DNA of 56,114 nucleotides from Deltaproteobacteria bacterium (lineage in GTDB: Bacteria > Desulfobacterota > B13-G15 > RBG-16-54-18). Below are positions 1 through 7,098 of the stretch, piece by piece. Both the position numbers and the translations under genes were made by a program. The notes under the pieces were generated by a model. The model saw only the letters and a list, made by a program, of their open reading frames with translations, ran no database searches and was not told where the DNA came from. The stretch covers positions 1 through 56,114 of the forward strand of contig JAFGNJ010000012.1 in NCBI GenBank assembly GCA_016927065.1. Reading direction: 5' to 3'. Each line of letters starts with the position of its first letter. The stretch's first letter is position 1.

Positions 1-147
1 AAGGTCTCCACCCTCAACAACAAGGCCGACATGGTTGACCTTAGTTCTTTTCTCTCCTATGCCACGGGTGAAGAAGCGAATCGCTCGGCTTATGAACGAA
101 TTACCCCGCGTCAGAAAGATATCAGCCGGTTCAAGCATGATGGCCAT
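1..147 (-). CDS. Papain-fold amidase (YiiX / NlpC-P60-like), N-terminal fragment
   Basis: Forty-nine codons are open from an ATG at 147 down to the window edge, preceded by a good ribosome binding site (AAGGAG, about nine bases upstream). The translation begins MAIMLEPADIFLTRGN, and near residues 39-46 has VNHVGLVV followed by EGG. An early G/P-x-D-I-F-L-T segment followed by a conserved NHVG is characteristic of circularly permuted NlpC/P60 proteins of the YiiX type, where that histidine is catalytic and the cysteine comes later. The cysteine would lie outside the window. Members hydrolyse amide or ester bonds in cell wall or lipid substrates; the substrate here cannot be told. It points away from the neighbouring sequence, so the rest of the gene lies to the left. 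Confidence 0.55.
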   Translation of the reverse strand, partial: MAIMLEPADIFLTRGNSFISRAIRFFTRGIGEKRTKVNHVGLVVEGGDL

Positions 148-300
148 GTGAATCTCCTTGGCTCTTCCATCGGCACCTCACAGCCGACTCAGCAGTGTGG
201 GCTACCGTGACCGCCGCAACAATAGCTTAGATTGTAATCCGCCATGTTGTAATAAACAGTCCGTTTTTAAAAGACCTTTTTAAATACTTTATCTTTCAAT

Positions 301-1290
301 TCAAAGCTGATACGTTGCCCCTGCCCTCAACACGTCGGTCTCACACGTGAGTTCATTCTTAAATCTATCTATGGCATGATCGCAGGTATCATGTGCAGAA
401 AGAAAGACACGCTGGGGGGCAACAGCATTGAGACTATCGATGGTGCGGCTCAAGTCTGCGTCCGTTAGCCGCCGCCAAGGAGGCTTACCGGTACCAACGA
501 TCATTTGGATTCTTATTCCTCGCTGCCGCAGAGGGCTATCAGTTATGGGAAAGTGGAGACCCCCTCCCACAGCGTATATCGGTTCGTCAGACAGACGCCT
601 AGCCATCTGAAGAATAGTCTCAATGGTCGGGTGACCACAGCCGGTGAATACAACAAGCCCTTTACCCTTGATACGGGCGACAATGGCCTGCTCCTCAGTC
701 AAGCCAAAAAAGAATAGGCTCCTTGCCAATGGCCCGGTTGAGGCAACTCCTGCTGCCAGCATTCGGGGACCCTCAACTACCTCGGCTTGAAAACCCTCTG
801 CGGAGGCATCGGCAGGCACAAAGCACGGACGCCCTTGAGGCCCAGCAATTTCTTTGGGCACCGTTACCTGTCTTTTCCGGACGGCCTGAAGGCCGCCCAT
901 GTGGTCGGGGTGAAGGTGGGAAATCGCCAGGGCGTCTGCTTGCGCCATCGTGAAGCCGATCTTGCGGGCATTATGGGCTAAGGCCAGCATCTCCGGGCCG
1001 AACCCTACATCAAAGAGTAAAGCCCCCAGATCGGTCTTGATGAAATAGGACACCCCCGGCGCGCCCATAAAACCGTGTTCTGTCTTCTGCTCTACCAAGA
1101 CAGTCAGCTCAAAATGCTCAAGCTGAGGCAACACCAATGGCTTTGCCTTCTTTATCCGTTCCTTGTTCACCTTTTGTGAAACCTGTATGTTCTTCTTAAA
1201 TCGGCTGTTTTTACGTATCAGCATGGGGAAAAGAATAGGTGAAGTCAAAGCTATAACGGGCCACCATGCAGGTGAGATGCGATAAGCCAT
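301..1290 (-). CDS. MBL-fold metallo-hydrolase, dihydropterin synthase-like subfamily
   Basis: A 329-residue protein of the metallo-beta-lactamase superfamily. The zinc motif HLHPDH lies at residues 125-130. A later GCGHP segment, a GGGLHF segment and a C-terminal SAHDTCDH segment match the pattern of the subfamily named after 7,8-dihydropterin-6-methyl-4-(beta-D-ribofuranosyl)-aminobenzene-5'-phosphate synthase. Residues 8-26 are hydrophobic and followed by many basic residues, so the enzyme is probably anchored to the inner membrane by its N terminus. The start ATG has AAAGGG upstream. The gene stands alone, flanked by a partial gene and by repeat sequence. The fold is secure; the actual substrate is not, since this subfamily is mostly uncharacterised. 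Confidence 0.8.
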   Translation of the reverse strand: MAYRISPAWWPVIALTSPILFPMLIRKNSRFKKNIQVSQKVNKERIKKAKPLVLPQLEHFELTVLVEQKTEHGFMGAPGVSYFIKTDLGALLFDVGFGPEMLALAHNARKIGFTMAQADALAISHLHPDHMGGLQAVRKRQVTVPKEIAGPQGRPCFVPADASAEGFQAEVVEGPRMLAAGVASTGPLARSLFFFGLTEEQAIVARIKGKGLVVFTGCGHPTIETILQMARRLSDEPIYAVGGGLHFPITDSPLRQRGIRIQMIVGTGKPPWRRLTDADLSRTIDSLNAVAPQRVFLSAHDTCDHAIDRFKNELTCETDVLRAGATYQL

Positions 1291-1326
1291 TTTTTATCCC
1301 TTTCCTTTAAAACAACCAAGATCGCC

Positions 1327-1373
1327 GGCGCGGGTTACCGCGTCCAATATGAAATCAACAAGGCCTTTTATCC
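1327..1373. repeat. Degenerate intergenic repeat, copy A
   Basis: Shares an exact 13-mer (GGCGCGGGTTACC at 1327-1339) with copy B at 1591, and an exact 20-mer (1354-1373, ATCAACAAGGCCTTTTATCC) with copy C at 2522. The order of the two blocks and the bases between them (CGTCC..., then ATCAACAAGG) are conserved across copies, so this is one mosaic family and not three chance matches. No coding potential was seen. Confidence 0.6.
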
Positions 1374-1433
1374 CGTGCTTCTCAAGGGTAGTAAAGGTTC
1401 AACCCTAAAGATTTTTCCGGGCTTTGATTATTT

Positions 1434-1535
1434 TTACTTGCCTGTTTTTTTCTCTTTTTTCTCACGCCGTTTTTCTTTAAGCGTTTTTTCCGCCTTCTTC
1501 TTTACATCCTTTTTCGTATCATGACTTTTGGCCAT
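1434..1535 (-). CDS. Very small lysine-rich basic protein (33 aa)
   Basis: An ATG at 1535 with a strong AAAGGAG site seven bases upstream opens 33 codons ending in TAA at 1434. The product begins MAKSHDTKKDVKKKAEKT and is almost entirely Lys, Glu and Arg after that (19 of 33 residues are Lys or Arg). I recall similar tiny proteins of the form MAKSxDxKKDVKKKPxKT in diverse Proteobacteria, where they are annotated as hypothetical. That memory and the clean ribosome binding site are the main support. It could bind nucleic acid or ribosomes; nothing in the sequence settles this. It lies between repeat copies A and B. Confidence 0.6.
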   Translation of the reverse strand: MAKSHDTKKDVKKKAEKTLKEKRREKKEKKTGK

Positions 1536-1590
1536 TGCTTTTCTCCTTTCATTTTAATGATTATATTCCAAATTTAAAGTCTAACTCAAT

Positions 1591-1665
1591 GGCGCGGGTT
1601 ACCTCGACCGCTGTGTTAATCAGCAAGTTTTTAGCCTAAGTTTGCAAGGATAAAGATTTGACGCC
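1591..1665. repeat. Degenerate intergenic repeat, copy B
   Basis: Begins with the same GGCGCGGGTTACC block as copy A, continues CTCGACCGCTGTGTTAATCAGCAAG (aligned with CGTCCGCTGTAATAATCAACAAG in copy C), and ends with GATAAAGATTTGACGCC, aligned to GATAAAGATTTTGACACC in copy C. It therefore links both halves of the family. Confidence 0.55.
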
Positions 1666-1691
1666 TTTCTCATTTCTGTTTCTTAACTTTT

Positions 1692-1970
1692 TCAGCACGT
1701 ATAACCATCGGCTACTCTAATGTCGACCCACTGCAAAATACCATTGACAAAACGAGCGGTAATACCCGACCCACGGTAGGCCACAGATTTACCCCCTATT
1801 TTACAAAAAGAATATCCTGGATCATCGGGCTTTAATTCTATTTCTTCAAAGTAATTATAAACCAGTAAACCATCTTTGGCTTTACATGGTTCGCCCATAA
1901 TCTTTTTGAACTCATCTATAGACATACCTACATGAATGCCACTTTTTGTTCTAATATTTTTTTGGCTCAA
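1692..1970 (-). CDS. C-terminal part of a split SmpA/OmlA-like protein (probable frameshift)
   Basis: Ninety-two codons readable from a TTG at 1970. The sequence SGIHVGMSIDEFKKIMGEP resembles the conserved GMSxxEVxxxMGxP segment of SmpA/OmlA (BamE-like) lipoproteins and related small periplasmic domains. There is no ribosome binding site of its own, and it overlaps the preceding frame by 20 bases at a run of seven A (T7 on the plus strand, 1957-1963). The most economical reading is that this is the C-terminal half of the protein at 1951-2439, separated by a one-base indel in that run. It may be a sequencing error, a pseudogene or a phase-variable switch. Confidence 0.5.
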   Translation of the reverse strand: MSQKNIRTKSGIHVGMSIDEFKKIMGEPCKAKDGLLVYNYFEEIELKPDDPGYSFCKIGGKSVAYRGSGITARFVNGILQWVDIRVADGYTC

Positions 1971-2439
1971 CGGATGTCTTGTGACACATTTTTAAAAAAT
2001 AAACTTCTCCCTGAATAAATCTTACACTGTCCACCTTTCCACTAGACATCTCAGAATTGGAAGCAAAGACAATAATCACCTTTTGGTTCCGATCTTGAGA
2101 CAAAAAGCATATCTTGCTTTCTGAAGTAGCTGCATCTCCTGAATGCCACTTTTGTGCTTCTCCAAAAATCTGATCAGCTTCATGAAAAGAATCTACACCT
2201 AGGATAAAACCATTAACATCACGATGCTTTTGGTCGAGCAAACCTTTGCCTTCGTATATATATGCGTCACGGGCTCCTCCAAAGTACGGGCCGCCAAAAC
2301 GGTAAATGTATTCATCACTTTGATCTGCTTCTTTGTCCTGACCAGCGCTATTCCAAGACGAAAAATATGTGACCATAATAAGTATGGCTAAAATTATCAC
2401 AATGTGAATGGTGCTTAGTGATCGATTACAGATGTTCAT
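1951..2439 (-). CDS. Membrane-anchored hypothetical protein, N-terminal part of a probable frameshifted gene
   Basis: A 162-codon frame starts at ATG 2439 with AAGGAG nine bases upstream. Residues 10-28 form one hydrophobic segment without a lipobox, so the protein is probably an anchored periplasmic one or has a signal peptide. A segment NGFILGVDSFHEADQIFGEA resembles the GMSxxE...GxP helix-turn that recurs in the downstream frame, which suggests two repeats of a BamE-like fold in a single product. The frame runs into TAG directly after the A7 run at 1957-1963. Composition is AT-richer than the neighbours. No function is recognised. Confidence 0.55.
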   Translation of the reverse strand: MNICNRSLSTIHIVIILAILIMVTYFSSWNSAGQDKEADQSDEYIYRFGGPYFGGARDAYIYEGKGLLDQKHRDVNGFILGVDSFHEADQIFGEAQKWHSGDAATSESKICFLSQDRNQKVIIVFASNSEMSSGKVDSVRFIQGEVYFLKMCHKTSVEPKKY

Positions 2440-2506
2440 TGATAATTTCTCCTTCTTTGTTTGAATATAATCTTACATAGTGTCCAAGAATGAAAATTTG
2501 ATTTTT

Positions 2507-2572
2507 GCGTCCGCTGTAATAATCAACAAGGCCTTTTATCCTTTATTTGTCAAAGATAAAGATTTTGACACC
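2507..2572. repeat. Degenerate intergenic repeat, copy C
   Basis: Carries the 20-mer shared exactly with copy A (2522-2541), preceded by GCGTCCGCTGTAATA and followed by a GATAAAGATTTTGACACC block shared with copy B. It sits between the frameshifted gene and the RND exporter, in a 208-base stretch without another gene. Confidence 0.6.
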
Positions 2573-2647
2573 ACTCCCCCATGTACTGCTCTTAAATTAT
2601 ATACCTGCTCATATGGAAAGCAAGCTATAAAAAACAGTGATCGGTGT

Positions 2648-5170
2648 TCAGTGATCAGTTGTCGGTTTTGTGAGGAGACCTGGTCTTTTTTGGCGTCCCT
2701 TCTTTTTACTAACAAGCATGAGCAAAGAAGGAAGTAGCAGAAGTGAAGTCAGGAGGCAGCTGCCGATTCCGAGAAGGGCGATGTGGCCCATGGAGGCCAG
2801 GGCCGGAAAGTGCGAAGTACTTAACGAACCGAATCCCACCATGGTGGTCAGCGAGGTCATGATCACTGCCCTCCCCGTCAGCTTTACCGCTAGTCCAACA
2901 TCCTTTCTCTCTCTATATCTATGAACAATGTGGATCCCGTCGTCGATCCCGATACCGAGGATCAGGGGGACTGCCACGGCATTGGCCGGATTGAGCTCTA
3001 TCCCTAACAGCACGCTTGCCCCCAGCATATAGGCCACCCCGGCCAAGAGGGGGGTCAGTGCCATCCCTACCCAGCGGGGATTTCGAAAGTGTAAAAAGAG
3101 CAACACCAGCACCACGGCAAGGGCCAAGGGCGCCAGGAGGGTGAAGTCCCGCCGCACCATACCGCGCAGCTGCAAGGCGATAAGTTCGTTGCTCGTGCAC
3201 TCGGCCTCAGGTGCAATCTCTTTAACTGTTTTTTCCAGCTGCAGGGGATCGGCTGTGGCTGGATCGAAGCGGATCTCCTGCCGCAGACGGTAGTTGTCCC
3301 CCTCCTGCTTCACATAACGCTCCACCACCTCTGCCAAGGGGGTACGGGCCAAGTCTTGCAACATAGTCTTTGGGGGAATGGGTGTCTCTTGAGAAACCAG
3401 CCCCCTCAGCATCTCCCCTGTAAGGGAAAAGGCCTTGGGGTTCAAACCCTCTTGCTCTAGTGCTTTATCAAAAGATCGGGCTGTTATGCCATAGTCCATC
3501 CCTTCGCGCAGTTCCACGAGCACCCGCCTCTGTTGCTCAATGGAGGGTATAAACTGGGCAAGATGGGTAACAAAGAGTATTCCATCGCTATATTGATCCC
3601 GCAGCGCAGAGGTGATGGTCTCCTGTTCCTTCAGGAGTTGATTGAGGTTAACCCCCTTCACGAGAACAGTCATACCTGCGCCTTGCCCCCCGAATTGCTC
3701 CTGCATCCGCTCCAAGGTCTCCATCCCCTCCATGCCGCGGGGACGAAACCCCTCCAACCCCGCCACCACCCTCACCTTGGTCCCCACATATCCCCCGATA
3801 ACAACGAAGGCAATGAGACATATGAGGATTAAACGGTAATGTTTTTTCAGAAAAGCAGCAAGGTGATCCAAACCCCAGGTCCGCAGGGGTGTGTATCGGT
3901 ATCCCCTACGCTCCGTCCAGACCAAGAAGGCGGGCAGAACCAGGGTTATAGTCAGCAGGCAGAAGAAGAGGCCAGCCGCGACCAGGACTCCCAACTCTAC
4001 AATCCCCTGGATTCGGGCCAACAGGAGGGTTAGAAAGGCGGCAATAGTAGTCAAGCCCCCGGTCCACACGCCCGTACCTGTCCTAGTGAGGGCGATCTCT
4101 ACCGCTTTTTCAGCCCCTCTCCCCCCGGCCCGCTCGTGGTGGTAGCGCTGGTAGATGTGAATGGCGAAGTCTATACCCAACCCCACAATGATCGCCGCGA
4201 AGGCGACGGTGATGAGATTGAGCCCGCCGATAAAGAGGGCGGCAACACCAAGGGTGATCTGCACCCCCACCAACAGGGGAAATCCGACAAAGAGGAGCGT
4301 AGCCCACCTGCGATAAGCAAGATAAAAGAGGGCCAAGACGATGGCAAGGGAGCTGAGGAAAGAGACCAAGAGGTCCCGCTGCATCACCCCTGCCTTGCCC
4401 ACGGTCATGGTATGGGGGCCCACAAAGGAGATCCGCACTGTGGGGAAAAACCCTTTGATGTCCTCCAGCTTTCGGACCAGTGCCTGAGTAGACCGTATGT
4501 CCGCTGAGGCAAATGAGGGGTCGGCCACCATGAGGAGGGCCTTCCCGTCCGGCGCAAGGAGGTACCCTTCTTCAAGGGAGGGGGTCCAAGGCGATCCCCC
4601 TTGCAATCGTTTAAAGAGGAGCTCGCGCATCGACAAAGGATCGATAAGGATGATTCCCCGCCACCCCGATGCAAGGGAGCTTGTCAGGAGGGCCTTGGAC
4701 TGGCGGATCTGAGATTGAATTTTTGCATCGGAGAGCTGCTCCTTGAACTCCTCAACCGCCTCACCCTGAAGGAAGAGCTGAGGAGAGGAGAGATAGAGGC
4801 TCAGGACCCTCTCCCATACTTCCATGTCCATTTGCATCCCCGAGGAGACCGCCTTGAAGGCCTTGTCCCCTCCTATTTCCAGTTCCGCCAGGGAACCTCT
4901 CAACCCGTGGGCAGCCTCAATGAGCTCGGGCTGGTCCTCCCCCTCCACGAGGATATAAAGGCGCTCCAAACGGCTGAAGTCCTGTAGTTCCTCCACCAGG
5001 ACCTTGAGCGCCCCACGATCTGAGGGCAACAGTCTCAGCCAATCGGCCTCAAACCGTAACCTACCAGTGGCCAGAAAGGACAAAACCAGGACCAGAAGAA
5101 AGCTGATGAGGATACGCGTGGGGTGCTGTGCGGAGAGACGGGCGGCCTTTTTTAAGAGGTACTCAAGCAC
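2648..5170 (-). CDS. RND superfamily exporter (MMPL / HpnN-like), 840 aa
   Basis: A typical two-repeat RND/MMPL permease: a hydrophobic N-terminal helix, a large periplasmic loop (about 40-260), then a bundle of five helices with GLGIDFAIHIYQRYHHER, a second loop (about 460-680) and a second bundle with GIGIDDGIHIVHRYRER. The charged G-x-D-x-x-x-H motifs are the proton-relay signature of this family. Relatives such as HpnN move hopanoids or other lipids to the outer membrane; others export siderophore lipids or aryl polyenes. It is the last gene of the operon read from 10150 and overlaps the radical SAM gene by eight bases, so they are probably translated together. Lipid cargo is inferred from the neighbours. 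Confidence 0.85.
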   Translation of the reverse strand: MLEYLLKKAARLSAQHPTRILISFLLVLVLSFLATGRLRFEADWLRLLPSDRGALKVLVEELQDFSRLERLYILVEGEDQPELIEAAHGLRGSLAELEIGGDKAFKAVSSGMQMDMEVWERVLSLYLSSPQLFLQGEAVEEFKEQLSDAKIQSQIRQSKALLTSSLASGWRGIILIDPLSMRELLFKRLQGGSPWTPSLEEGYLLAPDGKALLMVADPSFASADIRSTQALVRKLEDIKGFFPTVRISFVGPHTMTVGKAGVMQRDLLVSFLSSLAIVLALFYLAYRRWATLLFVGFPLLVGVQITLGVAALFIGGLNLITVAFAAIIVGLGIDFAIHIYQRYHHERAGGRGAEKAVEIALTRTGTGVWTGGLTTIAAFLTLLLARIQGIVELGVLVAAGLFFCLLTITLVLPAFLVWTERRGYRYTPLRTWGLDHLAAFLKKHYRLILICLIAFVVIGGYVGTKVRVVAGLEGFRPRGMEGMETLERMQEQFGGQGAGMTVLVKGVNLNQLLKEQETITSALRDQYSDGILFVTHLAQFIPSIEQQRRVLVELREGMDYGITARSFDKALEQEGLNPKAFSLTGEMLRGLVSQETPIPPKTMLQDLARTPLAEVVERYVKQEGDNYRLRQEIRFDPATADPLQLEKTVKEIAPEAECTSNELIALQLRGMVRRDFTLLAPLALAVVLVLLFLHFRNPRWVGMALTPLLAGVAYMLGASVLLGIELNPANAVAVPLILGIGIDDGIHIVHRYRERKDVGLAVKLTGRAVIMTSLTTMVGFGSLSTSHFPALASMGHIALLGIGSCLLTSLLLLPSLLMLVSKKKGRQKRPGLLTKPTTDH

Positions 5171-6479
5171 TACCCTCCTCCCGGTAGAAGTAGCGTTCGG
5201 CCTTGCGCACCGCGGGCCAGTGCCCTATGTTCATGGGGCCGAAGATGATGAGGCTTCTGCGAATCGCAAAGGGCTGAAAGATCCTTCGTGCCATGGAGCG
5301 CATGGAATAGAACTCCTTGTTGACCCACCAGAACCCTTCCTGGAGCTGATCGATCGTCATCCCCTTGGGCTGGAAGACCACGGTGGCCATATCATATCGG
5401 CTCCAGTCCTCGGTGAGTATCCTCCCTTCCTTTTTCAGGCGCTGATGGATCCTGGTCCCGGGGAAGGGGGTCAAGACGGGGAGGAAGGCACCGTCGATCT
5501 TATTTCTATTCGCAAAGGAGATAAATTTTTCGAATACTGTAGGGTCATCGTAATCATACCCGAATACAAAGGAGGCGTGGACCCCGATTCCGTGATCGTG
5601 GAATCGCTTGATCCCCGCCTCGTACCGCTCCACCTTGTTGGTCTTCTTGCCCATCAGTTTCAGGTTTTCAGGGCTGAGGCTCTCAAAGCCGATGAACATC
5701 CCGTGGCACCCCGCCTGGGCCATAAGTCGGACTAGCTTCTCGTTCTGCGCGATGGAGATGGGCCCCTGGCTGACCCACCGCAGGCGGTACTGGGAGAGCA
5801 TGGTGAAGAGTTCGCGGGCATAGCGCATGTCCCCCACGATATTGTCGTCGACGAAGAATATATAGGCCGGGGCCCGGCGCAGGGATTGAATCTCGCGCTC
5901 CACCTCTGCGATGGGGCGAGTACGATAGGTCCCGCCGTATATAGCCGTCACCGAGCAGAATTCACAGTCAAAAGGGCATCCCCGTGTGGTTTGAATGGTG
6001 TTTTCAAAAAAATATCCCTTGGGAGGTAAGAGTTCCCTTCGGGGCAGGGGCACCTGGGAGAGGTCGGTCCTCGCCTTCTGCCGGTAGAACCGCTTCATCC
6101 TCCCCTTGGCCGCATCCCGCACCACCTCGGCCCAGATCTCATCGGCCTCTCCGATGCCCACTGCGTCGCAGTGGGCAATGGCCTCCTCGGGCAGCCAGGT
6201 TGGATGCATCCCCCCCATGACCACTCGCACCCCTCGACGCCGATATTCATCGGCTATCTCGTACCCTCGCGGGGCAAGGGGGGTCATAGCGGTAATGGCA
6301 ACAAGATCGCACTCCTCGTCAAAGTCAAGGGGTGCAATGCTCTCATCGTGTATAGATACCTCGTGCTCGTGCGGGGTGAGAGCAGTAAGGAGGGTAGTAC
6401 TCAAGGAAGGAAATTTAAAGGTGATGACGTCCCAAAAACTGTCTTGGGGCCATCGGGGAACGATGAACTTGATCTTCAC
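5163..6479 (-). CDS. B12-binding-type radical SAM protein
   Basis: The radical SAM cluster motif is RGCPFDCEFCSV (Cys 168, 172 and 175 from the chosen start). Before it lies an N-terminal Rossmann-like cobalamin-binding domain (ITAMTPLAPRGYEIADEYR, VVMGGMHPTWLPEE). The usual DxHxxG base-off motif is not evident, so cobalamin use is uncertain. After it come FVDDNI and GMFIGFESL, typical of the HpnJ/HpnP/BchE-like group. Such enzymes rearrange or methylate lipids, terpenoids and natural products. I chose GTG at 6479 because GGGGGAGA lies seven bases upstream; a longer frame from 6527 would overlap the preceding gene by 44 bases. It overlaps the exporter downstream. Confidence 0.8.
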   Translation of the reverse strand: MKIKFIVPRWPQDSFWDVITFKFPSLSTTLLTALTPHEHEVSIHDESIAPLDFDEECDLVAITAMTPLAPRGYEIADEYRRRGVRVVMGGMHPTWLPEEAIAHCDAVGIGEADEIWAEVVRDAAKGRMKRFYRQKARTDLSQVPLPRRELLPPKGYFFENTIQTTRGCPFDCEFCSVTAIYGGTYRTRPIAEVEREIQSLRRAPAYIFFVDDNIVGDMRYARELFTMLSQYRLRWVSQGPISIAQNEKLVRLMAQAGCHGMFIGFESLSPENLKLMGKKTNKVERYEAGIKRFHDHGIGVHASFVFGYDYDDPTVFEKFISFANRNKIDGAFLPVLTPFPGTRIHQRLKKEGRILTEDWSRYDMATVVFQPKGMTIDQLQEGFWWVNKEFYSMRSMARRIFQPFAIRRSLIIFGPMNIGHWPAVRKAERYFYREEGSA

Positions 6480-6483
6480 CGCG

Positions 6484-7098
6484 CTATTCTCCCCCGCGTA
6501 GCTGGAGAAGTTTCTGTAGCTCTGCAACGGGGTGGATCTCCCACTCCCCTGTCGGGGGTATGAAAGCCCCCTCCGGCAACAAGAGATCCACCTGGGGGTC
6601 TTTAAGCCTCATATCGAAGCGGATGTTTAGCCCTTCCGCCTCACCGTAAATGCGGGTGGGGAATCTCCTCCCCTCATTCTCCACATACTCGCTATATACC
6701 ATGGTGAGAAAGAGCGCTTCTACGTTCGAGTGATCTCCCTCCTCTATCCACCCCCGATAGATCTTTCCTTCGGTGGGGAGAATAATAAGAATAAGGCCTT
6801 CATTGTAGATCAACTCCCCTACCGTCCCGCCCATGTTCGTATTCAGTCGCAAACGGAGACGGCTCGGCTTCTCACAAAGGAGGACACCTTGCAGCACATA
6901 AAAGTCATCTCGTAAGTCGAGTTGGACAAAGAGTTGAGCCTGCAGGGTATTGATCCCTTCATATCTCATGAGGGTCGTCGTGAGAACCTGAGAGAGGGGA
7001 ATGTTTTCGCCTTCTCCCTCAGGCAATCTCTTAGGTGCACACCCCAGTATCAGTGTGCAGATACTCAGAACAACAAGTCCATACTTAAAAGCAGTCAT
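6484..7098 (-). CDS. Outer-membrane lipoprotein of LolA/LolB-like fold (DUF4292-like)
   Basis: 204 residues with a clear lipoprotein signal: basic start, hydrophobic core and lipobox LILGC (Cys about 19). The rest reads as a beta-rich sheet with short strands such as YEGINTLQAQLFVQLDL, VLLCEKPSRLRLRL and LILIILPTEGKIYRG, the pattern of LolA/LolB and DUF4292 lipoproteins that hold lipids or lipoproteins in a half-barrel. ATG 7098 has GGGAGG upstream and overlaps the desaturase stop by four bases (ATGA), so translation is coupled. Placed between a desaturase and an RND exporter, it is a good candidate for a periplasmic or outer-membrane lipid acceptor. The fold call is by resemblance only. Confidence 0.65.
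   Translation of the reverse strand: MTAFKYGLVVLSICTLILGCAPKRLPEGEGENIPLSQVLTTTLMRYEGINTLQAQLFVQLDLRDDFYVLQGVLLCEKPSRLRLRLNTNMGGTVGELIYNEGLILIILPTEGKIYRGWIEEGDHSNVEALFLTMVYSEYVENEGRRFPTRIYGEAEGLNIRFDMRLKDPQVDLLLPEGAFIPPTGEWEIHPVAELQKLLQLRGGE

Noticed and set aside
1-210. Plus-strand open frame from 1 to 210
   Set aside because: It is the shadow of the minus-strand YiiX-like start, which has a family match and a ribosome site.
2640-2670. Repeated GTGATCGGTGTTCAGTGATCAG-like bases after the RND gene
   Set aside because: Short overlapping near-repeats at the 3' end of a gene; too short to call a repeat family here.
5163-6527. Longer start for the radical SAM gene (ATG 6527)
   Set aside because: It would overlap the lipoprotein gene by 44 bases and lacks a ribosome site; GTG 6479 has a good one.
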